From Micromonospora sp. WMMD980 (GTDB lineage Bacteria > Actinomycetota > Actinomycetes > Mycobacteriales > Micromonosporaceae): a stretch of DNA of 64,000 bases. Position numbers and translations under genes: made by a program. The notes beneath the pieces are model-generated. The model was not told the DNA's origin. It searched no databases and worked only from the letters and a program-made list of their open reading frames with translations. Shown here one piece after another: positions 22,174-29,997 of this stretch (its first letter is position 1; each line of letters starts with the position of its first letter). The stretch lies in assembly GCF_029626035.1 (NCBI RefSeq), contig NZ_JARUBE010000003.1:6448001-6512000 (forward strand), in the 5' to 3' direction.

Positions 22174-23442
22174 ATGCGCACCGTCCTGCGCCGCCCCGAC
22201 TTCCGCCTGCTCTTCGCCGCGATGGTGGCGAGCATGGCGGCGGAGTCGATCCTGCTGCTCGCCCTGGCCGTCTGGGTCAAGGACCTGACCGGCTCGGACA
22301 GCATGGCCGGGGCGACCGTCTTCGCCGTCATCGCGCCGATGGCGTTCGCCCCGCTGGTGGGCTGGGCGGTCGACCGCTACCGTCGCCGGCCCTTCTTCAT
22401 CTCCGCCAACCTGGTCGCCGCCGTGCTGCTCGGCCCGCTGCTCACCGTGCGGGACCGGTCCGACGTGTGGGTCATCTACCTGGTGGCCGCGCTCTACGGC
22501 CTCTCCTCGATCACGGTGACCGCCGTGCTCAACGGACTGATCCGCAATCTGGTGCCGGCCGACCTGCTGGCCGACGCGAACGGGGCGCTGCAGACCGTCC
22601 GCCAGGGGCTGCGGCTGGTCGGGCCGCTCGCCGGCGCCGGGATCTACGCCGCCGTCGGCGGCTGGCTGCTGGTGACCCTGGCCATGGGCGGGTTCGTCGC
22701 CGCCGCCGCGGTGGTCGGCCTGCTCCGGGCGGACGAGAGCGGGCCACCGCCACCCCCCGGGCGCCGCTGGCCGTCGGGGGTGGGCGACGGACTGCGCCAC
22801 CTGGCCCGGCAGCCGGCGCTGCGCCGGGCGCTCGTCGGCTACGGGCTCGGCTCGCTGGTGATGGGTTTCACCGAGTCGCTGATCTTCGCGTACGTCGATC
22901 TGGGCCTGCGCCGCGACGCCGCGTTCGTCGGCGTGCTGGTCATGGTGCAGGGCATCGGTGGCCTACTCGGCGGCCTGCTCTCCGCCGCGGTGGTCCGCCG
23001 CCTCGGTGAGCTGGGCGCGCTCGCCGCCGGAGTGACGTTCTTCGGCCCGGCCGCGCTGGCGCTGGCGTACCCCCGGCTCTGGCTCGGGGTGGTGGCGCTG
23101 CTGCTGGCCGGCGTCTCGCTGCCGCTGACCATGGTGGGGTTGCACACACTGGTCCAGCGATGGACGCCGCCCGGGCTGCTGGGTCGGGTCACCGCCGCGT
23201 CGAAGGCGCTGATCAGCGGGCCGCAGGCGGTCTCCATCGGCACCGGCGCGTTGCTCGTCGGCGTGTTCGACTACCGGCTGCTGTTCGTGCTGGTCGGCGC
23301 GATCACCACGGCCGCCGGCCTCTATCTCTGGCGGGGCCGTGGGCTCACCGCGCCCGGCGCCGGCCCGGCCCGCGTCCCGGGCCCCCGCCGGCCACTCGAC
23401 GACGAGATGCTCGCCACCGGTCACCCGCCCCGCACCCGTTGA
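22174..23442 (+). CDS. MFS transporter (probable drug efflux)
   Basis: A 422-residue 12-helix major facilitator of the MFS_1/EntS-like type. Motif A between helices 2 and 3 reads GWAVDRYRRRP. Helices are visible from FRLLFAAMVASMAAESILLLALAVWV to LLFVLVGAITTAAGLYLW. The ATG has GGAGGG eight bases upstream; the long open frame before it is Arg/Pro-rich and overlaps the divergent regulator. Family members export macrolides, siderophores or other small hydrophobic compounds; the substrate is unknown. Divergent to the XRE-DUF5753 gene. Confidence 0.85.
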   Translation: MRTVLRRPDFRLLFAAMVASMAAESILLLALAVWVKDLTGSDSMAGATVFAVIAPMAFAPLVGWAVDRYRRRPFFISANLVAAVLLGPLLTVRDRSDVWVIYLVAALYGLSSITVTAVLNGLIRNLVPADLLADANGALQTVRQGLRLVGPLAGAGIYAAVGGWLLVTLAMGGFVAAAAVVGLLRADESGPPPPPGRRWPSGVGDGLRHLARQPALRRALVGYGLGSLVMGFTESLIFAYVDLGLRRDAAFVGVLVMVQGIGGLLGGLLSAAVVRRLGELGALAAGVTFFGPAALALAYPRLWLGVVALLLAGVSLPLTMVGLHTLVQRWTPPGLLGRVTAASKALISGPQAVSIGTGALLVGVFDYRLLFVLVGAITTAAGLYLWRGRGLTAPGAGPARVPGPRRPLDDEMLATGHPPRTR

Positions 23443-23445
23443 GAC

Positions 23446-23485
23446 GCCGATCGGCCGCACCCCGGACGGGGTACGGCCGATCGGC
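23446..23485. terminator. bidirectional terminator between MFS and mycoredoxin genes
   Basis: GCCGATCGGCC (23446-23456) pairs perfectly with GGCCGATCGGC (23475-23485), and the 18-nt loop forms an inner ACCCC/GGGGT stem. It begins 3 bp after the MFS stop and ends 14 bp before the mycoredoxin stop. Confidence 0.65.
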
Positions 23486-23498
23486 AGGTGCGGTCAGG

Positions 23499-23741
23499 TC
23501 AGCCGGGGAGCGCGGCGAGGTGCTGCTTCACCTGGTTGATCGACGGGTTGGTCAGCGCGCTGCCGTCGGCGAAACGCAGCGTCGGCACCGTCTGGTTGCC
23601 GCCGTTGACCCCCATCACGAACTCCGCGGCCGCGGTGTCCTGCTCGATGTCGACCACCTCGTACGCGATGCCCTCCCGGTCGAGCTGCGACTTCAGCCGG
23701 TGGCAGTAGCCGCACCACGGGGTGGAATACATCGTCAGCAT
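23499..23741 (-). CDS. mrx1: mycoredoxin (glutaredoxin-like, CxxC)
   Basis: An 80-residue glutaredoxin-fold protein with the active site STPWCGYCHRL (Cys10 and Cys13). In actinobacteria it reduces mycothiol-protein mixed disulfides in the cytoplasm. The cis-proline region QTVPTLRF is present, as is GSALTNPS. The ATG has GGAGG seven bases upstream. The gene is divergent from uvrD2, as is the equivalent pair in mycobacteria (Rv3198A-Rv3198c neighbourhood, recalled). It connects functionally with the SigR/RsrA thiol-stress pair further right in this window. Confidence 0.9.
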   Translation of the reverse strand: MLTMYSTPWCGYCHRLKSQLDREGIAYEVVDIEQDTAAAEFVMGVNGGNQTVPTLRFADGSALTNPSINQVKQHLAALPG

Positions 23742-23831
23742 GGTCTGGTCCTCCAAGGGTGGCTCGCGCCCGGTCCGATCAGGCCAGGCTAACCGCTGCA
23801 ACGTCGGACCGGGCTGGGATGATTCCCTGTC

Positions 23832-25982
23832 GTGGGGGTTCACTCAGCGGCGGAACGGGTGCTGACCGGGCTGGATCCGGAGCAGCGCTCCGCGGTCACC
23901 GCCCCGGCCGGTCCGCTCTGCGTCCTGGCCGGCGCCGGGACCGGCAAGACCCGGGCGGTGACCTCGCGGATCGCCTACCGGGCGCTGACCGGCGACATCG
24001 CCGCCCGGCACGTGTTGGCGGTCACCTTCACCGCCCGCGCCGCGGCCGAGATGCGGAGCCGGCTCACCGCGCTCGGGGTGTCGGGTGTGCAGGCGCGCAC
24101 CTTCCACGCCGCGGCGTTGCGCCAGGTCCGCTACTTCGCCCCCCGGCTGCTGGCCGGGCGGGCCATGCCGGAGTTGCTGGACAGCAAGGTGCGGGTGGTC
24201 ACGCTGGCCGCCGCGAAGGTGGGCCTGCGCACCGACCGGGCCGCCGCCCGCGACCTCGCCGCCGAGATCGAGTGGGCCAAGTCCTCCCTGGTCGAGCCGG
24301 ACGAATACCCGGTGGCCGCGGCCGAGGCGTTGCGCGAGACGCCCTACCAGCCGGCCCGGGTGGCCGAGGTGTTCGCCGCGTACGAGCGGCTCAAGCGCGG
24401 CAACGGGGTGATCGACTTCGAGGACATGCTGCGCGCCGCGGTGTGGGGGATCGAGGAGCACCCCGACGTGGCCGAACAGGTGCGCAACCAGTACCGACAC
24501 TTCGTCGTCGACGAGTACCAGGACGTCAACCCGCTCCAGCAGCGTCTGCTGGACGTCTGGCTCGGCGGGCGCGACGACCTCACCGTGGTCGGCGACGCCA
24601 GCCAGACGATCTACTCGTTCACCGGCGCGACCTCGTCCTACCTGGTCGACTTCCCGCGCCACCACCGTGGTGCGACGGTGGTCCGGCTGGTCCGCGACTA
24701 CCGTTCCACCCCGCAGGTGGTCGGGCTGGCCAACGCGGTGATCTCGGCGGCCCGGGGCGCCGAGGCGCGACTGCGGCTGGAGCTGCACGGCCAGCGTCGG
24801 CCCGGCCCCGAACCGGAGTTGCGGATCTTCACCGACGAGCCGGCCGAGGCCCACGCCGTCGCCACCCGCTGCCGCGCGTTGGTGGCCGGTGGCACGCCGG
24901 CGCGGGAGATCGCGGTGCTGTTCCGCACCAACGCGCAGTCCGAGGCGTACGAGAAGGCGCTCTCCGAGGCGGAGGTGCCCTACGTGCTCCAGGGGGCGGA
25001 ACGGTTCTTCGAGCGACCCGAGGTGCGTCAGGCGATGATCGCGCTGCGCGCCGCCACCCGCTCGGTCCCCGGCGAGACCCCGCTGAGGGCGGCCGTGGTG
25101 GAGGGGCTCACCGCGGTCGGCTGGGCGCCGGACGCGCCCCCGGCCGGCGGCGCCGCCCGGGAACGCTGGGAGGCGCTCGCCGCGCTGGTCCAGCTCGCCG
25201 AGGAGTACGCCGCGACGCCCGAGGTGGTGCCGATCGGGGAGGCCGCCGCCGTGGAGCGGCCGGTGACGCTCGCCGGTTTCACGGAGGAGCTGGCCCGACG
25301 TGCCGCCCAGCAGCACGTGCCCACCGTCGAGGGGGTGACGCTGGCCTCGCTGCACGCGGCGAAGGGCCTGGAGTGGGACGCGGTGTTCCTGGTCGGGTTG
25401 GCCGAGGGCACGCTGCCCACCTCGTACGCGAAGACGCCGAAGCAGGTGGAGGAGGAGCGGCGGCTGCTCTACGTCGGGATCACCCGGGCCCGGGAGTGGC
25501 TCTGGCTGTCGTACGCCACGGCGCGCTCGCCGGGCGGGCGGGCCCGCCGCCCGTCCCGTTTCCTGCCCCAGCTGGACCGCTCCGGCGGCGGCGAGCGGGC
25601 CGGCGGCACGGGCCCGGCCCGGCGCGCGGAGCGGCGGCGACCGCAGGTGGTCTCCTGCCGGATCTGCGGCGCCACGCTGCTCGCCGGCGCGGACCGCAAG
25701 CTCGGCCGCTGCCCGACCTGCCCGTCCGACCTCGACGAGGAGCTGTACGAGCGACTGCGCGACTGGCGGCAGCGGGTGGCCGGCGCGCAGAAGGTGCCGG
25801 CGTACGTGGTCTTCACCGACGCCACGCTCACCGCGCTGGCGGAGCGGAAGCCGGCGCGCGTCGAGGAGCTGGTGGCGATCGCCGGGATCGGGCCCCGGAA
25901 GGTGGGGCTGTACGGCGACACGGTGTTGGCTCTGGTGGCCGGCGCGACGGCGGACGAGTTCTGCCCGCAGAAAAGTTTCTAA
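23832..25982 (+). CDS. uvrD2: ATP-dependent DNA helicase UvrD2
   Basis: A 716-residue SF1 3'-5' helicase. Walker A is AGAGTGKT (to residue 40), motif Ia LAVTFTARAA, motif II VVDEYQD, motif III GDASQTIYSFTGA, and late motifs LASLHAAKGLEWD and YVGITRAREWL. After the helicase core come a tetracysteine module (CRICGATLLAG...CPTC) and an HRDC domain (PAYVVFTDATLTALAERKPA, then LVAIAGIGPRKV). This core-tetracysteine-HRDC order defines UvrD2, an essential helicase in mycobacteria. The GTG start is preceded by GATGAT eight bases away and no Shine-Dalgarno. The whiB7 promoter begins only 19 bp after its stop. Confidence 0.93.
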   Translation: MGVHSAAERVLTGLDPEQRSAVTAPAGPLCVLAGAGTGKTRAVTSRIAYRALTGDIAARHVLAVTFTARAAAEMRSRLTALGVSGVQARTFHAAALRQVRYFAPRLLAGRAMPELLDSKVRVVTLAAAKVGLRTDRAAARDLAAEIEWAKSSLVEPDEYPVAAAEALRETPYQPARVAEVFAAYERLKRGNGVIDFEDMLRAAVWGIEEHPDVAEQVRNQYRHFVVDEYQDVNPLQQRLLDVWLGGRDDLTVVGDASQTIYSFTGATSSYLVDFPRHHRGATVVRLVRDYRSTPQVVGLANAVISAARGAEARLRLELHGQRRPGPEPELRIFTDEPAEAHAVATRCRALVAGGTPAREIAVLFRTNAQSEAYEKALSEAEVPYVLQGAERFFERPEVRQAMIALRAATRSVPGETPLRAAVVEGLTAVGWAPDAPPAGGAARERWEALAALVQLAEEYAATPEVVPIGEAAAVERPVTLAGFTEELARRAAQQHVPTVEGVTLASLHAAKGLEWDAVFLVGLAEGTLPTSYAKTPKQVEEERRLLYVGITRAREWLWLSYATARSPGGRARRPSRFLPQLDRSGGGERAGGTGPARRAERRRPQVVSCRICGATLLAGADRKLGRCPTCPSDLDEELYERLRDWRQRVAGAQKVPAYVVFTDATLTALAERKPARVEELVAIAGIGPRKVGLYGDTVLALVAGATADEFCPQKSF

Positions 25983-26000
25983 AACTGGCCGTAAATCGTT

Positions 26001-26030
26001 TGCCCTCCGCCGCGGGCGAGGAATAGCCTC
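26001..26030 (+). promoter_or_regulatory. whiB7 promoter with upstream AT-rich element
   Basis: TTGCCC (26001-26006), 18-bp spacer, TAGCCT (26025-26030). GTAAATCGT lies directly before the -35. WhiB7-dependent promoters are known to carry an AT-rich element just there, bound by the WhiB7 AT-hook, so autoregulation is likely. The predicted start near 26037 gives a leader of about 465 nt. Confidence 0.65.
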
Positions 26031-26117
26031 AGGGCACACCTCGAAGCGGCGCTGTTCTGGCTGCTCACGGGGGATGAGTCCACGGTCGGCACGAGGAAGG
26101 TCAGGGAGGTGGCACCA

Positions 26118-26372
26118 ATGGAGATCTACATCTACGAGCGTCCGGCGGCTATGCCAGCTGCCGGCGTTCCCCTGTCGTCCGTCTGGGTGGCCCTTGCCGC
26201 TCGACCGTCGGCTCCGCAGGTGCACCAGGCCCAGGTTCAGGCCGAGCTGAACCTGACCGTCGCGCCGGTCACCGGAGTCGAGGGGACCAGTGGCTTCACG
26301 GGCATGGGCATCGGCGGCGCCAAGAAGCGCACTGATGTCCGCGGCGTTCCACCTCGAGGTAGACCGGTCTGA
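26118..26372 (+). CDS. upstream ORF / leader peptide of whiB7
   Basis: An 84-residue ORF with a good Shine-Dalgarno (GGGAGG, 8 nt before the ATG). It begins MEIYIYERPAAMPAAGVPLS and ends with a basic, Pro/Arg-rich tail (KKRTDVRGVPPRGRPV). No family is recognised. Its last 21 bases contain the left arm of the antiterminator, so a ribosome finishing the ORF would cover that arm, whereas one stalled earlier would leave it free. Translation-dependent attenuation of whiB7/wblC through an upstream ORF is known in Streptomyces and mycobacteria. This ORF is long for a leader peptide and may also have its own function. A GTG three codons upstream is an alternative start. Confidence 0.65.
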   Translation: MEIYIYERPAAMPAAGVPLSSVWVALAARPSAPQVHQAQVQAELNLTVAPVTGVEGTSGFTGMGIGGAKKRTDVRGVPPRGRPV

Positions 26373-26439
26373 TCCACAGACCACCGGCTCACCTCGAGGC
26401 CGCGGAACCCGCACACCGGGATCCGCGGCCTCAGTTTTT
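26352..26439 (+). terminator. whiB7 attenuator: terminator with overlapping antiterminator
   Basis: Terminator: GAGGCCGCGGA (26396-26406) pairs perfectly with 26422-26432, then AG and TTTTT (26435-26439). Antiterminator: CCTCGAGGT (26352-26360) pairs with ACCTCGAGG (26391-26399), enclosing a small hairpin GGTCTG/CAGACC (26366-26382). The right antiterminator arm takes GAGG (26396-26399) away from the terminator stem, so the two folds exclude each other. The uORF stop at 26370-26372 lies just after the left arm. This is the only hairpin with a five-T tract that I noticed in the window. Confidence 0.8.
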
Positions 26440-26503
26440 GTACCGCCGCCGTACGTCGGAAATGCGATCCACGAGATCGAAGTGAGAGAGAGGTGACCGG
26501 AGG

Positions 26504-26869
26504 ATGAGTCTGGCGTTGGCCCCACTCGACGTGAGCGTCGAGGTGGAGGCGAACCTGCCCTGCCGGAAGTTCGACCCCGACCTGTGGTTCTCCGACTCGC
26601 CCGCCGAGCTCGAGCTGGCCAAGTCGCTCTGCGGGGACTGCCCGCTGCGCGTCGAGTGCCTGGCCGGGGCGGTGGAGCGAGCCGAGCCCTGGGGCGTCTG
26701 GGGCGGCGAGATCTTCGAGCGTGGCGCGGTCGTCCCGCGTAAGCGGCCCCGTGGCCGTCCGCGCAAGGAGGACCTCGCCCGGGACGCGCAGCTCCGGGAC
26801 GAGGCGGAGGCGCGACTGGCGGCCAGTGGGCTGTCCGAGTCGCGTAGCGCCGTCCGGCTGGCAGCCTGA
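26504..26869 (+). CDS. whiB7: WhiB7 transcriptional activator of antibiotic resistance
   Basis: A 121-residue WhiB-family protein. Cluster ligands are Cys20, Cys43, Cys46 and Cys52 (CGDCPLRVEC), which bind a 4Fe-4S cluster; GVWGGE is the sigma-factor contact turn. The AT-hook KRPRGRPRKED near residue 80 is diagnostic of WhiB7, which works with the principal sigma factor at promoters with an AT-rich element and switches on efflux, ribosome-modifying and other resistance genes. It lies next to uvrD2 on one side and an ABC1-type gene on the other, exactly as in M. tuberculosis. The ATG has GAGAGAGG about ten bases upstream (and GGAGG directly abutting it). Expression should depend on the attenuator. 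Confidence 0.95.
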   Translation: MSLALAPLDVSVEVEANLPCRKFDPDLWFSDSPAELELAKSLCGDCPLRVECLAGAVERAEPWGVWGGEIFERGAVVPRKRPRGRPRKEDLARDAQLRDEAEARLAASGLSESRSAVRLAA

Positions 26870-26939
26870 CAAACCTGCGTTCCACGACCGACCGACCGAC
26901 GCCGGTGTCCCTCCACCGGCCGACCTGAGAGAGAAAACC

Positions 26940-27116
26940 ATGCTGCACCTGCCGAATGGAACCGAGATGCAACTACTCCACGAAGCGTTGTCGAGGGCTC
27001 GAATGCCCCGGCCTCAGGCCGGTCGCACCACCACGAGCACTGAGGCAACCCGTTCCGCCCGTACCGTCGCCATGCGGGGCCGCGGCCAGTCGGCCCGCGA
27101 CCTGGGCGTTCTGTAG
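26940..27116 (+). CDS. small protein downstream of whiB7
   Basis: A 58-residue basic protein: MLHLPNGTEMQLLHEALSRA, then a Thr/Arg-rich stretch (AGRTTTSTEATRSARTVAMR) and a GRGQSARDLGVL end. No family is recognised. The ATG is preceded by GAGAGAGAAAACC, similar to the region before whiB7. It follows whiB7 by 70 bp with no terminator between, and a strong hairpin lies after its stop, so it is probably co-transcribed with whiB7. A role in the same antibiotic response is possible but only suggested by position. Confidence 0.5.
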   Translation: MLHLPNGTEMQLLHEALSRARMPRPQAGRTTTSTEATRSARTVAMRGRGQSARDLGVL

Positions 27117-27131
27117 ATCGACCACCTGAGG

Positions 27132-27163
27132 AAGGGGCGGTGACCAGATGGTCACCGCCCCTT
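27132..27163. terminator. 14-bp stem ending the whiB7 unit
   Basis: AAGGGGCGGTGACC (27132-27145) pairs perfectly with 27150-27163 around AGAT. It lies between the 58-residue gene and the convergent ABC1-kinase gene and can serve both. Confidence 0.7.
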
Positions 27164-27178
27164 CGGCGCGTTCGGGAC

Positions 27179-28525
27179 TCAGGCCACCGGGGCGAAGCCG
27201 GGCAGCCAGCGTTCCAGGATCGCCCGGTAGGACGCCTTCGCCTCCAACTGGCAGAGCACCCCGATCGAACCCAACGTCACCCGGTGGATCATCAGGTAGG
27301 ACGGTGGCAGGTTGAGCTGCCGGCTGAGCTGGTAGGCCGCCGAGCGAGGGCTGGCCAGCCGGGCCGCCTCGGCGCGGAGCCAGGCCCGGGTGAACCGGAA
27401 CTCGTCGGCCGCGATCGGCTCCAGCATCGGCCGGAGGAAGTCGAGCACCGCCGGGGCGTCGATCGGCTCGTTGTGACCGACGAAGCCCTCGTCGCGTAGC
27501 CCGGCAACCACGCCGTCGGCGTCCCCGCGCAGCGCGAGCGCGGCGATCCGGCCGATCGGCTCCGGCGTGCCCTCCGGCATCCGGGCCACCGCGCCGAAGT
27601 CGATCACACCGAGCCGGCCGTCGGGCAGCAGCCGGAAGTTTCCCGGGTGCGGGTCGGCGTGCAGCAGCCCGGCCCGTTCCGGCGCGGAGAGGTGCAGCTC
27701 GGCCATCAGCCGCCCGGCCTCGTCGCGCTGTTCGTCGGTGCCCTCCCGGATGATCTCGGACAGCGGGATGCCCTCGACCCATTCGGTGATCAGCACGCGG
27801 GGAGCGGCGTCGAGGACCTCCGGGATGTAGATGTCCGGGTCGTCGGCGTACGCGGCGTGGAACGCCCGCTGCGACTCGGCCTCCAGCTCGTAGTCCAGCT
27901 CCTCGGTGATCCGCTCGCGCAGCTCGGCCAGCAGCGGTTTGACGTCCAGCCCCGGTTGGATCGCCCGGAACATGCCGCCCAGGCGGGAGAGCTGCTTCAG
28001 GTCGGCGAGCAGGGCGTCACCGGCCCCCGGATACTGGATCTTGACGGCCACGTCCCGGTGCCGGGGGCCGCCGTTCGGCCCGTATCCCGGGTCGCGCCAC
28101 ACCGCTCGGTGCACCTGGCCGATGCTCGCCGCGGCGGCCGGGACGTCGTCGAAGGAGACGAACCGGTCCCGCCAGTCTGCCCCGAGCTGTTCGGCGAGCA
28201 CCTTGTGCACGGTCGCCACCGGCAGCGGCGGGGCGGCCTCCTGGAGCTTGGTGAGCGCCTGCCGGTAGGGCGCGGCGACCTCCTCGGGCAGCGCCGCCTC
28301 GAAGACCGACAGCGCCTGGCCGAACTTCATCGCCCCGCCCTTGAGCTGCCCGAGGACGCTGAAAAGCTGTTCGGCGGTGCGCTGCTGGATCTCGGCGGAG
28401 ATGACGTCGGACGCGAGCCCGGTGACCCGCTTGCCCATGCCGAGGACGGTTCGACCGGCGAATCCGAGCGGCAGGGCGGCGAGTTTGGCGGTGCGGGACA
28501 CGGCCCGCCGCGGGATGTCGGTCAC
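27179..28525 (-). CDS. ABC1/AarF/UbiB-family atypical kinase
   Basis: A 448-residue ABC1-family protein. The hallmark KxGQ motif is KFGQALS, followed by the Ala-rich loop AAAASIGQVHRA, the ATP-site lysine in VAVKIQYPG, and the catalytic region LLHADPHPGNFRLL and GVIDFGAVARM. Family members support quinone synthesis or lipid-linked metabolism through an ATPase-like activity. Actinobacteria with menaquinone also have them. The gene occupies the same place next to whiB7 as Rv3197 in M. tuberculosis. The GTG start lies 7 nt after TAACAA, a possible leaderless -10. The E1-like gene lies just upstream on the same strand (10-bp gap), so the two are probably co-transcribed. Confidence 0.88.
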   Translation of the reverse strand: MTDIPRRAVSRTAKLAALPLGFAGRTVLGMGKRVTGLASDVISAEIQQRTAEQLFSVLGQLKGGAMKFGQALSVFEAALPEEVAAPYRQALTKLQEAAPPLPVATVHKVLAEQLGADWRDRFVSFDDVPAAAASIGQVHRAVWRDPGYGPNGGPRHRDVAVKIQYPGAGDALLADLKQLSRLGGMFRAIQPGLDVKPLLAELRERITEELDYELEAESQRAFHAAYADDPDIYIPEVLDAAPRVLITEWVEGIPLSEIIREGTDEQRDEAGRLMAELHLSAPERAGLLHADPHPGNFRLLPDGRLGVIDFGAVARMPEGTPEPIGRIAALALRGDADGVVAGLRDEGFVGHNEPIDAPAVLDFLRPMLEPIAADEFRFTRAWLRAEAARLASPRSAAYQLSRQLNLPPSYLMIHRVTLGSIGVLCQLEAKASYRAILERWLPGFAPVA

Positions 28526-28535
28526 CCGACCATTG

Positions 28536-29636
28536 TTACCGACGCGAGGGGCTCGCTGCTGCCGTGCGGCCGGGAGCGGGCCGGGCCGACCGGATCGGGC
28601 GACGCGCGCCGCAGCCGCACGACGGGTGCGGGGACCACCGGCGGCGCCGGAGGCGACCGGCTGCCCGGACCTCCACCGCCGCGCCGAGCGTCTCCGGGGT
28701 GCCGCCGTCGAGCTGGGCCAGCGCCTCGGCGGTCGCGAAGGCCGTCGCGGCGAGCCGGGTGGTGGCCGTGCACGGCGACTCGCCGCCGTCGGCCGCGAGC
28801 TGGGCGGCGAGCGCCGGCCAGGCCGGGTCCCGGTCGCGACGGTGCAGGTCGAGGCAGCGCAGGCAGGGGCCGGCGGGCGGCCGCACCAGCGGCCCGACCA
28901 CCGGCACCCCGCCGCGCAGGTCGAGCAGGAGATGGGGCTGCCGGCGGCGGGCGTGGCGGGCGGCGAGCAGTTCGGCCGGGCGACCGACGCCGAGCTGCAC
29001 CACCAGGTCCGGCCGGGCGGTCCGCAGCGGACCGGTGACCGTGCCCGGCGCGCACCGGGCGAGCGCCTCGCACACCGCCGGGGCCAGCGGCCGGCCCAAC
29101 TCGGTGCCGGGCAGGCCGGTGCCGACCAGGTCGCCGGCGCGGACCGGGCCGGACAGGTCGGGCACCACGTGCCCGACCCCGGCCTGGGCCAGCGCGACGG
29201 CGACCGCCGCGCCGAGCCGACCCGAACCGGTGACCAGCACCCGGGCGCTCCGCCGACGGCGTAGCAGGCGCGCCGGCGTGCCGGGCAGGTGGGGCGCGGC
29301 CAGGGCCAGGGCGTCGGCCTCCGCGACCAGCCGGGCCCGCGGCGGACCGGCGAGGTCGCGGGGGAGCAGCGTCTGCGCCGGTACGACCAGACCGGCGGCC
29401 CGGAGCGCTTCGAGCAGGGCGCGCGCCTCGTGCGCCGGGACCCGGGCGGCGCTGGCGGCGGTCAGCACGGCCCGCTCGCTGCGGGTGCCGTCGAGCAAAT
29501 CGAGCAGGTGGGTGACGCCCGGGGTGGAGATGTCGACCAGCACCGCCGGGCCGGGCTCCACGCCGAGTTGGAGGGTGCGCCGGTCCCGCCAGAGGCGGGT
29601 CAGCCCGGGGAGCAGGGTGGGGCGGATGAGTGGCAT
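28536..29636 (-). CDS. E1/ThiF-like adenylyltransferase-fold protein
   Basis: A 366-residue protein. The middle holds a Rossmann segment RSARVLVTGSGRLGAAVAVALAQAG like ThiF/MoeB/E1 enzymes, and a later Cys pair PCLRCLDLHRRD that could bind zinc. The N-terminal 130 residues (LWRDRRTLQLGVEPGPAVLVD, then a winged-helix-like ALLEALRAAGLV) resemble the peptide-recognition domain of TOMM/cyclodehydratase partner proteins. The usual E1 ATP-site pattern (GxGxxG then D and R) is incomplete: the acidic residue after the second strand is in HVVPDLSG. No ubiquitin-like partner or precursor peptide is nearby. It precedes the ABC1 gene by 10 bp. Start: ATG after GTGACCCAACC, no clear Shine-Dalgarno. Confidence 0.65.
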   Translation of the reverse strand: MPLIRPTLLPGLTRLWRDRRTLQLGVEPGPAVLVDISTPGVTHLLDLLDGTRSERAVLTAASAARVPAHEARALLEALRAAGLVVPAQTLLPRDLAGPPRARLVAEADALALAAPHLPGTPARLLRRRRSARVLVTGSGRLGAAVAVALAQAGVGHVVPDLSGPVRAGDLVGTGLPGTELGRPLAPAVCEALARCAPGTVTGPLRTARPDLVVQLGVGRPAELLAARHARRRQPHLLLDLRGGVPVVGPLVRPPAGPCLRCLDLHRRDRDPAWPALAAQLAADGGESPCTATTRLAATAFATAEALAQLDGGTPETLGAAVEVRAAGRLRRRRWSPHPSCGCGARRPIRSARPAPGRTAAASPSRR

Positions 29637-29829
29637 CGGTTGGGTCACACCACGAATGGTGACCGTGTCCGCGCACTCCGTCGTTCGTTGTCCACAGGCG
29701 CGGCGCGCCATGGCCAGCCTTGTCCACAGGACATCGCCGGTTTTCCACAACCGGCGAGTAACCGTGTCGGATCGCCGACGGGGGAGGGGTGGCCGCCGGC
29801 CACCCCTCCCCCGAACGAACCCGGACGGG

Positions 29830-29997
29830 TCAGACCTTGGCCTTGCCCAGGATGCGGTTCACTGTTGTGCCGCACACCGGGCACTTGCCCTTGGCCATGT
29901 TCATGCCGGTCTTCGAGACCTCCACGTGCCCCTCGAAGTCCCGCTTCTCCTTGCACTTGACGCAGTAACCGTTGTAGGTCTGGGCCTGGTCGGCCAC
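29830..29997 (-). CDS. small zinc-ribbon protein (DUF5679-like)
   Basis: A 55-residue protein with two Cys-x2-Cys knuckles: GYCVKCKEKR and KCPVCGTTVNR, separated by a basic, hydrophobic stretch (EVSKTGMNMAKGK). This arrangement fits a single zinc ribbon. The GTG start is preceded by AGGAGG at five bases, a very strong ribosome-binding site. It is a compact protein of the DUF5679 type that is widespread in actinobacteria; its function is unknown, and nucleic-acid or ribosome binding would be typical for such ribbons. Confidence 0.75.
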   Translation of the reverse strand: MADQAQTYNGYCVKCKEKRDFEGHVEVSKTGMNMAKGKCPVCGTTVNRILGKAKV

